Assembly: GCF_020149935.1 (NCBI RefSeq)
Contig: NZ_CP083757.1
Coordinates: 2,629,501 to 2,693,500 of the forward strand
Length of the DNA: 64,000 nucleotides
Direction of reading: 5' to 3'
From: Marinilongibacter aquaticus
GTDB lineage: Bacteria; Bacteroidota; Bacteroidia; Cytophagales; Spirosomataceae
Within the stretch, counting starts at the first letter, position 1. Each line of letters starts with the position of its first letter. Position numbers and translations under genes: made by a program. Below, piece by piece: positions 27,660-36,144 of the stretch. A model generated the notes under the pieces. That model searched no databases, had not been told where the DNA came from, and saw only the letters and a program-made list of their open reading frames with translations.

Positions 27660-28230
27660 CCAAGAAGTGGCCCAATTGGCACAAAACAAACTCCCCTCAA
27701 AAATTGACAATCCCTGTGTTTTTTACGGAAGCAGCTCCTTTCGGCTTTGGGAAAGCCTCGACAAAGACATTCCCGAACTCGACTGCCTGAATTTGGCTTT
27801 TGGCGGATCTCAAATCTCCGATTGTCTTTATTATTTCGACAAGCTGATCGGCCAAACCGAACCCAGCCGTATTTTCTTCTATGCGGGCGACAACGACATT
27901 GCCACCGAAATTGCTCCCGAAGCTATTTTCGAGCGTTTCCAAAAGTTGTTCGAAAAAATACAAACACAATTCACTTCCGTTCCCTTTGCCTACTTGAGCA
28001 TCAAGCCCAGTCCCATTCGCGAAAACCTATTGGGCAACATTCAGCAAACGAATGCCTTGATCGCCAACTTTTTGAAAGACAAAAAAGGAGCCGACTTTAT
28101 CGACATACACACGCCGATGTTGAACCAAGGCCGCCCCAGACCCGAACTGTTCACCGAAGACGAGTTGCATATGAACGCATCCGGCTATGCCATTTGGGCC
28201 GAAGCCATACGGGATTATTTGAAAAAATAA
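27649..28230 (+). CDS. SGNH/GDSL hydrolase
   Basis: A 193-residue SGNH-fold esterase/lipase. Block I is VFYGSSSFRLW with the nucleophile Ser, block II is NLAFGGSQI (Gly), block III is YAGDNDI (Asn) and block V is DELHMNASGY with the Asp-His pair. There is no signal peptide, so it acts in the cytoplasm. It overlaps the end of the acyltransferase fusion gene by 11 bp in another frame, a strong sign of co-translation. An acyltransferase and an esterase acting on related lipids is a plausible pairing. Confidence 0.9.
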   Translation: MEFDQEVAQLAQNKLPSKIDNPCVFYGSSSFRLWESLDKDIPELDCLNLAFGGSQISDCLYYFDKLIGQTEPSRIFFYAGDNDIATEIAPEAIFERFQKLFEKIQTQFTSVPFAYLSIKPSPIRENLLGNIQQTNALIANFLKDKKGADFIDIHTPMLNQGRPRPELFTEDELHMNASGYAIWAEAIRDYLKK

Positions 28231-28456
28231 GTTTTCTATGGATTAGCTGTTTTAGTCAAAACCATCCAACATACAAATAACTTTTTTTAACCTTCGTGTT
28301 CAGGCTATCAGCAAAACAGAAACACGATTGCAGTATGCTGAAGCCTTGAGGCTAAAACATTTCCAAGAGCCATACTTTAAAAGTATAAAAATAAAAGTCG
28401 AGCATTTGACGGGCGAAAACCTTCTCTTTATTTTAAACATTCTGGCCCAGTTCTTG

Positions 28457-28486
28457 TTTGCAATTTCCCTACAATTAGTACGTTTG
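28457..28486 (+). promoter_or_regulatory. Bacteroidota-type promoter of the GldA-like gene
   Basis: TTTG at 28457-28460 and TACGTTTG at 28479-28486 with an 18-bp spacer are close to the ideal -33/-7 elements. Start codon at 28507. It is the clearest promoter in the window. The rest of the 276-bp gap upstream holds AT-rich sequence with only weak imperfect hairpins. Confidence 0.65.
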
Positions 28487-28506
28487 AAAAACGAAAACAG
28501 TAAATA

Positions 28507-29217
28507 ATGTCCATTTCTATCCAAAACCTCACGAAACAATACGGCAGCCAAAAAGCTGTGGACAATTTAAGTTTCGAGATTCCGAAAGGGCAAATTGTGG
28601 GTTTTCTTGGGCCCAATGGTGCCGGAAAAAGCACCACAATGAAAATACTCACGGGTTACCTGAACGCTTCTTCGGGCCAAGCTTTTGTCAATGCTTTGAA
28701 TGTCGCCGAAGAACCTTTGGCGGTTCAGGGGAAAATCGGCTATCTGCCCGAGCACAATCCCTTGTATTTGGAAATGTACGTGAAAGAATTTCTCGGTTTC
28801 GTGGCCGAGCTGTACGGACTCAAGGCTGCGGAATGCAAAAAACGCATTGCCGAAGTAATTGAAGAAGTGGGCTTGGAAAGGGAGCAACATAAGAAAATCG
28901 GGCAGCTTTCAAAAGGATATCGCCAGCGTGTTGGGCTCGCACAAGCCCTCATTCACAAACCCGATGTCTTGATTCTGGATGAACCTACCACCGGTCTCGA
29001 CCCCAACCAATTGGTGGAAATTCGACAATTGATAAAAAACGCGGGCAAAGACAAAACTGTGATTTTGAGCACGCACATTATGCAGGAAGTGGAATCGATC
29101 TGCGAAAGAGCCATTATCATTCACAAAGGAAAGATCGTAGCCGACGAAAAAATCGAGGCCCTAAAAACACGTGGCGAAAGCATGGAAGAGCTGTTCAAAA
29201 AAGTTACGCTGGGCTAG
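28507..29217 (+). CDS. GldA-like ABC transporter ATPase
   Basis: A 236-residue ABC ATPase. Walker A is GPNGAGKST at residues 35-43, the signature is LSKGYRQRVGLAQAL, Walker B is VLILDEPTTGLD and the switch His is in STHIMQEV. The segment KIGYLPEHNPLYLEMYVKEFL is typical of GldA, the gliding-motility ABC ATPase of Bacteroidota. GldA proteins are usually about 300 residues long; this one stops soon after the ATPase core (EELFKKVTLG) and lacks the C-terminal extension. No permease genes (gldF, gldG) are adjacent. It may serve an ABC-2 exporter encoded elsewhere. Confidence 0.85.
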   Translation: MSISIQNLTKQYGSQKAVDNLSFEIPKGQIVGFLGPNGAGKSTTMKILTGYLNASSGQAFVNALNVAEEPLAVQGKIGYLPEHNPLYLEMYVKEFLGFVAELYGLKAAECKKRIAEVIEEVGLEREQHKKIGQLSKGYRQRVGLAQALIHKPDVLILDEPTTGLDPNQLVEIRQLIKNAGKDKTVILSTHIMQEVESICERAIIIHKGKIVADEKIEALKTRGESMEELFKKVTLG

Positions 29218-29247
29218 TTTCCAACAAATGGGCAAACGCGTGTTTGA

Positions 29248-29279
29248 TTTGCACCAAAGTCTGAACTTCAATATAATTG
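29248..29279 (+). promoter_or_regulatory. Candidate promoter of the UbiE-like methyltransferase
   Basis: TTTG at 29248-29251 and TATAATTG at 29272-29279 (20-bp spacer) resemble the Bacteroidota -33/-7 pair; the -7 box has one mismatch. Start codon at 29325. Confidence 0.4.
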
Positions 29280-29324
29280 CAGCTCAAATATCCCTGATCT
29301 CCAAATTGCCCTTTCCCAAGTGCC

Positions 29325-30068
29325 ATGAAAAGCAAAAATCTCGTATTCGCTCATAAAAAATCTGAAATCTATGATCCAGAATTTGTGAGTGGGATGTTTG
29401 ACAGAATGTCAAAAACATATGGTTTAGCCAATTTGATCACTTCCTTTGGCTTTACCGCTAAATGGAGAAGCCAATGCTTGCACGATTTACCCGCCGTAAA
29501 ACCAAACGCCCTTGGTTACGACTTGATGTCGGGCATGGGCGAATCATGGGGAGACATTCAAAATACACTAGGCAACACCTGCCAAATTATAGCTCTAGAC
29601 ATTTCTGAAGAAATGAACAGAAAAGCGTCGCATCATCTGCAAAGACTAAAAACAAAAAACATTGAGTTGAAAAAGGCCAATATCCTGCACAACGATATTC
29701 CCAGCAATTCGGCCGATTTTGTTGTCTCGACTTTTGGCATCAAAACTTTTGATGAAAAACAGCAACGCTTACTCGCATCAGAAGTGGATCGCATTTTAAA
29801 ACCCGGAGGAGCCTTTGCCTTTATCGAAATTTCAAAACCCAAAGGCTTTTTCCTTAAAGGCCTTTATATGTTTTACCTTAAAATTGTCATTCCAATAATC
29901 GGTAAAGTCTTTATGGGAAATTCTGATGATTATCGAATGCTCGGAAAGTATTGCTCGCATTTCAACAACTGCCACCATTTTCACTCTTGTTTGGGCGACT
30001 TAGGCCTTAATTCGAAATACAAAGATTATTTCTTTGGCTGTGCCTCTGGAGTACATGGAACCAAATAA
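29325..30068 (+). CDS. UbiE/MenG-like class I methyltransferase
   Basis: A 247-residue SAM-dependent methyltransferase. The opening EIYDPEFVSGMFDRMSKTYGLAN and the SAM-binding YDLMSGMGESWGDI, ALDISEEMN and ADFVVSTFGIKTF segments place it near the UbiE/COQ5 group. The segment DEKQQRLLASEVDRILKPGGAFAFIEISKP is a standard motif for this fold. It is not obviously menaquinone MenG itself, since no men genes are adjacent and the C-terminus (NNCHHFHSCLGDLGL) is Cys/His-rich. It sits next to a polyprenyl synthase gene on the opposite strand, which hints at an isoprenoid or quinone substrate. Confidence 0.82.
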   Translation: MKSKNLVFAHKKSEIYDPEFVSGMFDRMSKTYGLANLITSFGFTAKWRSQCLHDLPAVKPNALGYDLMSGMGESWGDIQNTLGNTCQIIALDISEEMNRKASHHLQRLKTKNIELKKANILHNDIPSNSADFVVSTFGIKTFDEKQQRLLASEVDRILKPGGAFAFIEISKPKGFFLKGLYMFYLKIVIPIIGKVFMGNSDDYRMLGKYCSHFNNCHHFHSCLGDLGLNSKYKDYFFGCASGVHGTK

Positions 30069-30083
30069 TTTCGGTTAACACAC

Positions 30084-31046
30084 TCACCGCTCTCTTCCGT
30101 AAAGGTATTTGGCAAAGTCGACAAGCTCTTGCTTGCGTGAAAAGGATACGGGCAGGGCATCGATGCCTGAAAAACCCCTTTCAAAATACTCGTTCATTTT
30201 GGCCTCCGCCTTCTCTTTGATTTCGTAGCGAGCGTAAATGGCTTTCACCGCTTCTATTTTTTCTTCGGGCTCGAATTCTGTTTGGCCAATCCAATGCAGC
30301 AAGCTGCTGTCTTCGCAAGCTTCCAGAGCTTTGATCATCAACCAAGTTTTTTTATTCTCAAGAATATCTCCACCCACTTGTTTCCCAAATTTTTCGGGAT
30401 CGCCATACACATCCAGAATATCGTCTTTCAACTGAAAACCTAAACCCAAATTTATCCCAATTGCATAGAGCTGGTTCACAATTTCATCCGCTTGCCCGGC
30501 CAAGCGACCGCCCAGTTCAAGGGCAAAAGCCAGCAGTACCGAGGTTTTCAAACGAATCATTTCCAAATACTCCGCTTCGTCTACTGTCTGGCGTTGCGAG
30601 AAATTCATGTCCATTTGCTGGCCTTCGCAAACTTCCGCCGCCGTGCGGTTGAAGCGTTTCAAAATGACTTTGAAATCGCCGCATTCCGATTCCGCCAAAA
30701 GATCATAGGCCCCGACCAACATCACATCGCCAGAAAGAATAGCCACATCGCGATTCCACTTTTCATGAACCGTGGGTTTGCCCCTACGCAAAGGAGCTTC
30801 GTCCATGATGTCGTCGTGCATCAGGGTGAAATTGTGGAAAACCTCCACCGCCAATGCCGGTTTCAAAACTTTTTGCCAATCGTCGAGAAACAAGTGATAG
30901 GCCATCAAGACCAAAGAAGGACGCAAACGCTTGCCGCCAAGATCCATTAAATAGTGGATCGGCTCGTACAGTTCAATTGGCGACTCGCCATACCGGTGGT
31001 TTTTCAGTGCATGCTCTATGGCGGCCAAATAAGACTTTAGGGGCAT
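30084..31046 (-). CDS. Polyprenyl (FPP/GGPP-type) diphosphate synthase
   Basis: A 320-residue trans-isoprenyl diphosphate synthase from the ATG at 31046, which shares one base with the stop codon of the upstream permease gene (TGATG). The first Asp-rich motif is LMHDDIMDEAPLRRG and the second is GFQLKDDILDVYGD, with GGKRLRPSLVLMA before them. It makes short- to medium-chain isoprenyl diphosphates; chain length is not obvious from sequence. dxs, which starts the isoprenoid pathway, is 10 kb away. Confidence 0.93.
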   Translation of the reverse strand: MPLKSYLAAIEHALKNHRYGESPIELYEPIHYLMDLGGKRLRPSLVLMAYHLFLDDWQKVLKPALAVEVFHNFTLMHDDIMDEAPLRRGKPTVHEKWNRDVAILSGDVMLVGAYDLLAESECGDFKVILKRFNRTAAEVCEGQQMDMNFSQRQTVDEAEYLEMIRLKTSVLLAFALELGGRLAGQADEIVNQLYAIGINLGLGFQLKDDILDVYGDPEKFGKQVGGDILENKKTWLMIKALEACEDSSLLHWIGQTEFEPEEKIEAVKAIYARYEIKEKAEAKMNEYFERGFSGIDALPVSFSRKQELVDFAKYLYGRER

Positions 31047-32371
31047 CAGGATTTCGATTGCTTTGCTTTCAGGAGCAAATAAAGCGGATATGTGATACAA
31101 AGAAAAGCAATCGCAAATTTACTGTTCTTCCAATCGCCCCAAACCGTGCCCATCAAAAACAAACTGGAACACACCAACATAAACCAAGGCAAGAAAGGAT
31201 ACAAAGGCACTTTGAAAGGTCTTTCGAGCTCAGGTTCCGCATTTCGCAGACGAATCAAAGAAGCAAAGCCCATGGTGTACGACATGACAAAGAAAAAAGT
31301 GGCGATATCCGACAAACGCCCTGAAGTCTCTTTTCCCGAAATAACCAAGAGCACAGACAACAGCACGGTGGTGATCAATCCAATGGCGGGTGTGCCAAAC
31401 TTGTTGATTTGCATCATCCCCTTAAAAAACAGCCCATCTCTGCCCATAGAGTAAATGACACGCGGAGCAAACATGACCTGGGCGTTCATCAAACCCAAAA
31501 TGGAAATCAGCAAAAAAATCGTCACCCATTTGCCTGCCTGTTTTCCCGCCAAAAGCGTGACCGCATCGGCAGCAGCCAGCTTACTCTCCATCAGCTGATC
31601 CATCGGCAAAACATATAAAATGGCCAGGTTCACCAACAAGTATATTACAATGATTGTAAACACTCCGCCAATCATGGCTTTGGGCAAATTTTTGGTGCTG
31701 TCCGTATTTTCTTCTGCAAAATAGGCCGCCGTATGCCAGCCGTCAAAGGTATAAAAAACCGCCTGCATGGCCCCAATGATACCCAGCCATAAGCCCGACT
31801 TTGCCACATGGGCCTGCTCCTGTACAGACCAAGCCGCTTCGCCATGTACGAAACAAAAACCAACAAAAAGCACCAAGGCCAAGGCCTTAATGGCAGAAAC
31901 AATTTCTTGCGAACGCCCGCCCAGTTTGGTACCCAGCATATGAAAAGCCATGAGGGTCAATAAAATGGCCACGGAACAAAGTCGAAGCCAATTGTTTACC
32001 TCAGGAAAAAGCAGCCCCAAATATTCGCTAATGGTATATGCCCCAAAACCCAGGGAGGTCACCGTACCCAGCCAGCTCGTTATTCCTGTAAAAAAACCAA
32101 CAAATTCGCCAAAGGCCCGTCGGGCGTACACATACCAGGCTCCCGCTTTCGGAATGGCCACACCCAATTCGATCGCACAAAGCACACCCAGAAAGGCATA
32201 CAGGCTGATTGCCACCCAAACGCCCATGATCAACCAAGGGTCTTGCAGTTCTGCGGCCACCGGCCCGGGCTTGCGAAGTATTCCCGTGCCTATCGTACCG
32301 CCTACGGTTACGGCAATGCCAAAACCTACGCCCAGTAATTTCAGCAATTGCTTTGGCTCCTTTTCTGCCAT
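31046..32371 (-). CDS. APC-family amino acid permease
   Basis: A 441-residue protein with about twelve hydrophobic segments and the APC family N-terminal motif GFGIAVTVGGTIGTGILRKPGPVA. Further family signs are VVEYAYARRAFGEF-like (WYVYARRAFGEFVGFFTG) and FYTFDGWHTAAYFAEE. It imports or exchanges amino acids across the inner membrane; substrate unknown. It is translationally coupled to the polyprenyl synthase gene downstream. Confidence 0.92.
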   Translation of the reverse strand: MAEKEPKQLLKLLGVGFGIAVTVGGTIGTGILRKPGPVAAELQDPWLIMGVWVAISLYAFLGVLCAIELGVAIPKAGAWYVYARRAFGEFVGFFTGITSWLGTVTSLGFGAYTISEYLGLLFPEVNNWLRLCSVAILLTLMAFHMLGTKLGGRSQEIVSAIKALALVLFVGFCFVHGEAAWSVQEQAHVAKSGLWLGIIGAMQAVFYTFDGWHTAAYFAEENTDSTKNLPKAMIGGVFTIIVIYLLVNLAILYVLPMDQLMESKLAAADAVTLLAGKQAGKWVTIFLLISILGLMNAQVMFAPRVIYSMGRDGLFFKGMMQINKFGTPAIGLITTVLLSVLLVISGKETSGRLSDIATFFFVMSYTMGFASLIRLRNAEPELERPFKVPLYPFLPWFMLVCSSLFLMGTVWGDWKNSKFAIAFLCITYPLYLLLKAKQSKS

Positions 32372-32404
32372 TCGGTTAAGATTTTAGTTTGGACAAAGTA
32401 TTCT

Positions 32405-32412
32405 TAGATTTG
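32405..32412 (+). promoter_or_regulatory. Candidate -7 box of crcB
   Basis: TAGATTTG fits TAnnTTTG and is 26 bp upstream of the crcB TTG start. A TTTG at 32388-32391 is too close (13 bp) for an ideal -33 box. Confidence 0.35.
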
Positions 32413-32438
32413 AGCAAATAACAAACGAATTATCGAAA

Positions 32439-32798
32439 TTGAAAACATTGCTATACATTTTCATTGGCGGTGGAGCCGGAAGTATTCTACGTTATTTGGT
32501 GGCCAAGTTCAGTTTGCAGTACCTGCACGAAAACCTGCCCTTCGGTACGATAATTGCCAATGTTTTGGCCAGCTTGGTTTTGGGTTTTATCACCGTAAAG
32601 ACCATGCACTCCCCTCAAGTGTGGAAGCCCATGATCGCGGTGGGTTTTTGTGGTGGATTTAGTACCTATTCTACTTTTAGCAATGAAACCTTCGCTCTCT
32701 TGCAAAGTGGTCAATATGGCGTAGCCGGCATGAATGCCCTGCTCAATCTGGTTTTCTGCTTGGCCGCCATCGGATTGGGCATGTTTTTGGGTAGATAA
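32439..32798 (+). CDS. crcB: Fluoride exporter CrcB/Fluc
   Basis: A 119-residue dual-topology fluoride channel with four hydrophobic segments. Signature motifs are FIGGGAGSILRYLV near the N-terminus, GTIIANVLASLVLGF and VGFCGGFSTYSTFSNET. The start codon appears to be TTG at 32439, since no in-frame ATG precedes the conserved first helix. Only one crcB copy is present here. No fluoride riboswitch was recognised in the 67-bp region upstream. Confidence 0.95.
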   Translation: MKTLLYIFIGGGAGSILRYLVAKFSLQYLHENLPFGTIIANVLASLVLGFITVKTMHSPQVWKPMIAVGFCGGFSTYSTFSNETFALLQSGQYGVAGMNALLNLVFCLAAIGLGMFLGR

Positions 32799-32836
32799 TC
32801 GGGAGCTCTGCAGCACAAAGCCCCCGATAAATTCAT

Positions 32837-35104
32837 TTAGAACCTTAAGCGGATGGCCGCCAAAAAATTCGTCCCGGCTTGGGGATACAAGAAGTTTTCG
32901 GTGATTTTCTCACCATACAAATAGCTGTAGGTGTAGCCATTCGAAGAATACTGTGCATTGAACACATTATTCACAAGCAAGCTCACGCCCAAAGCTTTCG
33001 CCCAAGTAGGGTTCAATTCAAAATTGATTCGGAAATCACTCACAAAATAAGGGTCGATTGTTCGGTCTTCGCTCGAGGTGTTGTCGAGGTACTGTTTGCC
33101 CACATATTTCGGCAAAATGGCCAACTCCATTACCTTGCATGGCTTGTAAGACAATGATGCCCCCGCAATCACACTGGGCGAGAAAGAAATATCCGTGTCG
33201 GTGTAGCGGTTGTACTCATCGGGGGTTTCGCCATCGTAGCTGGGCACAAACTCATTGAATTCTTTGATTTTATTGCGGCTCAAAGTCACGTTTCCATTGA
33301 ATAAAAACTTCTCGGAAAGCTGCTGAGCCAATTGCAATTCGATACCCGCCCGATAACTGTCCGGCACATTCAAGCGAATAGACTCGCCCACGTTGTTGAT
33401 CGCTCCGGTGAGCACAAGCTGATCTTTATATTTCATGAAATAGGCATTGGCCTGCACCTGTGTGCCTTTCGAAAGAAAACGGTAACCCAATTCAAAATCC
33501 TGCAGATTTTCGGGTTTCACTTTCGGCTGGCGTTGAATTTCTCCATTCGATACCGTATACGAATAATAGTTCACGATATCTTGGCGACTAGGCTCTTTGT
33601 TCCCCACGGCGTACGATAAATAAGCCGATGATTGACGATCAATGGCGTAGTTCAGTCCCAATTTCGGATTGAAGAAATTGTAGGTGTTGTCTGTGTGTAC
33701 ATCCGCATACGGATCGGTAATGCCATTCACAGAAATACCCACACTACGGTATTGCATATCGGCGTAGGCGTTCAACTTTTCATTGAACTGATAGAAGCCT
33801 TTGGCATACACGTTGAAATCTGTTTTGATTCCCTTGTTATCGTACCAATGTTGACGGATTTCGCTATCGGAAGCGTATCGTGCCCAGATAATTTCTCCAA
33901 AATGGTCGCCGTCGTATTTGTTCCAGCCTCCACCAAAAGAACCCGTAAGTTTAGATTTCCCTTCGTATACCAAAGACCACACACCGCCATAAAAGCGGTT
34001 GTCGAGCCATTTCCTTTGAATCAAATCTGTGGTATTGATTTCAGTATCGCCGATCGTAATGGGCGTCAATCCGTATTCGGCAAAGTCACGGTCGTTCTTG
34101 TACTGTTCATAATAACCCCTTCCGTAGGTATAATGCAAAGTTGGGTTGAAACGCCAATTCTGGGCGATCTTAAAAGAAGAGATCAATTGATAATGATCTT
34201 GTTGGTAATTGTCTGTTTCGTTTTCGTACTGATACCAATTGTATTGCCGGCCGGCCTTCCAAAGCTCGTTTGCAAAATCGTCGCTGTAATAGTTTCTGGC
34301 AATGAAATCGTCGAAACCCGCACGATCTCCTTTCGCCAAGCTTTCGGGCACACCGTACCACGACTGGTACGTTTTCTCTTTTCCTGAAAACACATTCAAG
34401 CGAACAAAATTCTCTTTGGCATAATAGCCTCCGGATACGTAAAAAGATTTCAGGTCTGAGCTTGCCCGATCGACATAGCCATCGGAAACAATTCGCGACA
34501 AACGGGCATCCAAGACAAAATGATCGTTCATCAGCCCCGTGCTCGCCAAAACATTGGTTTTGAGCGTATTGAAAGACCCCACAGACGAATTGATTTCCGC
34601 GTAAGGTTCTTGGCTGTATTTCAGGGTATTCACGTTGATCGAAGCCCCGAAAGCCCCGGCCCCGTTGGTCGATGTGCCTACTCCGCGTTGCACTTGGATA
34701 CTACTGATCGAACTGGCAAAATCGGGCATGTTCACCCAAAACACACCCTGCGATTCTGAATCATTGTACGGAATCCCGTTCAGCGTTACATTGATTCGTG
34801 TGGCATCCGTACCGCGTATGCGTATGCCCGTGTATCCCACTCCTGCTCCGGCATCGGAGGTGACCACCACCGAAGGCATTTGATTGAGCAGAAATGGAAT
34901 GTCTTGTCCTAGGTTTTGTTTTTTGATTTGCTTTTCGCGGATTGTACTGTAGGCCATGCCTGTCTTTTCGCTGGCACGAGTGGCACTGACCACCACCTCT
35001 GTCAAATCGACCGTACTTAAGCTATCTTGGGCAAAACTGTTTCCCCGAAAGCCCAGCAAAAGGCCCAAAAAGAAAAGAAATTTGATGTTTAAAAATTTGT
35101 TCAT
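32837..35104 (-). CDS. TonB-dependent outer membrane receptor under TPP riboswitch control
   Basis: A 755-residue outer membrane TonB-dependent receptor with a signal peptide (GFRGNSFAQ). There is no N-terminal carboxypeptidase-like repeat. The TonB-box region is DLTEVVVSATRAS, and the plug covers about residues 45-165 (QDIPFLLNQMPSVVVTSDAG, GIRIRGTDATRINVTLNGIPYND). The barrel ends in the usual aromatic-terminal strand (NFLAAIRLRF). A TPP riboswitch lies in its leader, so the substrate is very likely thiamine or a thiamine precursor. This matches known THI-element-controlled receptors in Bacteroidota, but the substrate remains an inference. It is convergent with crcB. Confidence 0.93.
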   Translation of the reverse strand: MNKFLNIKFLFFLGLLLGFRGNSFAQDSLSTVDLTEVVVSATRASEKTGMAYSTIREKQIKKQNLGQDIPFLLNQMPSVVVTSDAGAGVGYTGIRIRGTDATRINVTLNGIPYNDSESQGVFWVNMPDFASSISSIQVQRGVGTSTNGAGAFGASINVNTLKYSQEPYAEINSSVGSFNTLKTNVLASTGLMNDHFVLDARLSRIVSDGYVDRASSDLKSFYVSGGYYAKENFVRLNVFSGKEKTYQSWYGVPESLAKGDRAGFDDFIARNYYSDDFANELWKAGRQYNWYQYENETDNYQQDHYQLISSFKIAQNWRFNPTLHYTYGRGYYEQYKNDRDFAEYGLTPITIGDTEINTTDLIQRKWLDNRFYGGVWSLVYEGKSKLTGSFGGGWNKYDGDHFGEIIWARYASDSEIRQHWYDNKGIKTDFNVYAKGFYQFNEKLNAYADMQYRSVGISVNGITDPYADVHTDNTYNFFNPKLGLNYAIDRQSSAYLSYAVGNKEPSRQDIVNYYSYTVSNGEIQRQPKVKPENLQDFELGYRFLSKGTQVQANAYFMKYKDQLVLTGAINNVGESIRLNVPDSYRAGIELQLAQQLSEKFLFNGNVTLSRNKIKEFNEFVPSYDGETPDEYNRYTDTDISFSPSVIAGASLSYKPCKVMELAILPKYVGKQYLDNTSSEDRTIDPYFVSDFRINFELNPTWAKALGVSLLVNNVFNAQYSSNGYTYSYLYGEKITENFLYPQAGTNFLAAIRLRF

Positions 35105-35223
35105 AACAAACGTTAAAATTCATTACGAAGCAGATCAAGGAGTAAAATCGCCGTCGTGGTTTGACATTAATTTTAATTGTCCATGGAGAAAGCAAAAAAG
35201 CAAGGCCTTACCGTTCTACTCTT

Positions 35224-35310
35224 TCTCAATTTCCCTTCGCCGGTACTAACCGGAATCAGGTTCAATGGGTATGATCTCAGCCCGCTGTATTAGGGCACCC
35301 CTTTTTGAGA
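35224..35310 (-). ncRNA. TPP riboswitch (THI element)
   Basis: On the minus strand the conserved THI blocks appear in order: GGGGTGCCC, GCTGAGATCATACCC, GAACCTGATTCCGG and CGAAGGGAAA. The closing P1 stem is TCTCAA/TTGAGA (35305-35310 with 35224-35229). The aptamer ends about 120 nt before the start codon of the TonB receptor. A possible further pair GAGAAAG/CTTTCTC lies in the expression platform, which could form a terminator or anti-terminator; this is not resolved. Confidence 0.95.
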
Positions 35311-35318
35311 TTTTCGAA

Positions 35319-35326
35319 CAAAGGTA
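35319..35326 (-). promoter_or_regulatory. -7 promoter box for the riboswitch-TonB receptor transcript
   Basis: The minus strand reads TACCTTTG, a perfect TAnnTTTG element. It would place transcription start just ahead of the riboswitch P1 stem at 35310, as expected. An upstream TTTG lies 15 bp away, slightly close. The remainder of the 323-bp divergent gap (35105-35427) holds the riboswitch, its expression platform and AT-rich sequence. Confidence 0.55.
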
Positions 35327-35427
35327 AACCATATCTAATCCCAAATCGTTAGATTAGAGTATATTTTTAGGAAAACGCCCCACAAAAGGGATTTTTCGAA
35401 TCTGAAATTTTATTTTACAAAGATTCT

Positions 35428-35724
35428 ATGGCTCAGTTCATGGTCGAATTTGATCTCCCCACTCCCTATTCAGAGGACTTTCTGACGAAAATCCCTGTGC
35501 AGAAAATGGTGGTCGACGAGTTTATGGAAGAAGGAAAAATCATTTCCTATGCCCTGTCTTTGGACAGGGGCCGACTTTGGATGATCATGAATGCCAATTC
35601 GGATTTTGAGGTTTTGGACGTGCTCAATGAATTTCCCCTGATCGACGACATGCACTATGCCATTACCGAGCTCATGTTCAACCACGCCGGAGCAATCCAC
35701 GTACCTGCCTTCTCGCTCAATTAG
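35428..35724 (+). CDS. Muconolactone isomerase-like small protein
   Basis: A 98-residue protein whose size and layout (MAQFMVEFDLPTPYSEDF at the N-terminus, FEVLDVLNEFPLIDDMHYAITEL in the middle) resemble the ferredoxin-like muconolactone delta-isomerase/YciI group. No other catechol-degradation gene is nearby, so the true role is probably different. It is the first gene of a likely three-gene operon with the ribonuclease and barstar-like genes (3 bp gap). I give the family with moderate confidence. Confidence 0.6.
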   Translation: MAQFMVEFDLPTPYSEDFLTKIPVQKMVVDEFMEEGKIISYALSLDRGRLWMIMNANSDFEVLDVLNEFPLIDDMHYAITELMFNHAGAIHVPAFSLN

Positions 35725-35727
35725 ATC

Positions 35728-36099
35728 ATGAAACGCCTCCTGCTCCTTTTTGTCGCCTGCCTCTCGCTCTTGGCCTGTCGGCACGCAGAAAACGACACCA
35801 TTTTACAAAGCAATGCGGGCACTCCGCAGGCCGCTCTCGAAACCTTGGAATACATCCAAATTCACCATCAGGCACCAAAAGGCTATGTGGGGGGTAGGAA
35901 ATTTGGAAATTATGAGCAATTATTGCCTAAAAAAACGCCAAGCGGTGAAGGCATTCAATATCAAGAATGGGATATCTATCCCAAAATCAAAGGGAAAAAC
36001 CGAGGAGCAGAACGTTTGGTCACGGGATCAGACAAATCGGCCTATTACACACCAGACCATTATGCCCACTTTATTCCCATAAAAACACTTTTGCATTGA
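35728..36099 (+). CDS. Barnase-like guanyl-specific ribonuclease, predicted lipoprotein
   Basis: A 123-residue exported ribonuclease of the barnase/RNase Sa fold. The N-terminus MKRLLLLFVACLSLLAC contains a lipobox with Cys17, so it is probably attached to the membrane. The family core is present: KGYVGGRKFGNYEQLLP, YQEWDIYP, NRGAERLVTGS and YYTPDHYAHF. The catalytic Glu (Glu80), Arg (Arg96) and His (His111) of barnase are all conserved, so it should be active. The next gene encodes a barstar-like inhibitor, forming a toxin-immunity pair. Whether the enzyme acts on nucleic acids outside the cell or in competition is unknown. Confidence 0.9.
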   Translation: MKRLLLLFVACLSLLACRHAENDTILQSNAGTPQAALETLEYIQIHHQAPKGYVGGRKFGNYEQLLPKKTPSGEGIQYQEWDIYPKIKGKNRGAERLVTGSDKSAYYTPDHYAHFIPIKTLLH

Positions 36100-36144
36100 T
36101 CAATTTTTCCCATATTTATCCCAATTTTTTGATTCGGTAAACTG

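Noticed and set aside
32372-32438. Fluoride riboswitch upstream of crcB
   Set aside because: The region is only 67 bp long and lacks the conserved core and pseudoknot segments of that aptamer.
32799-32836. Terminator between crcB and the TonB receptor gene
   Set aside because: Only a short stem with a long loop (ATCGGG/CCCGAT) and no T-run; too weak to call.
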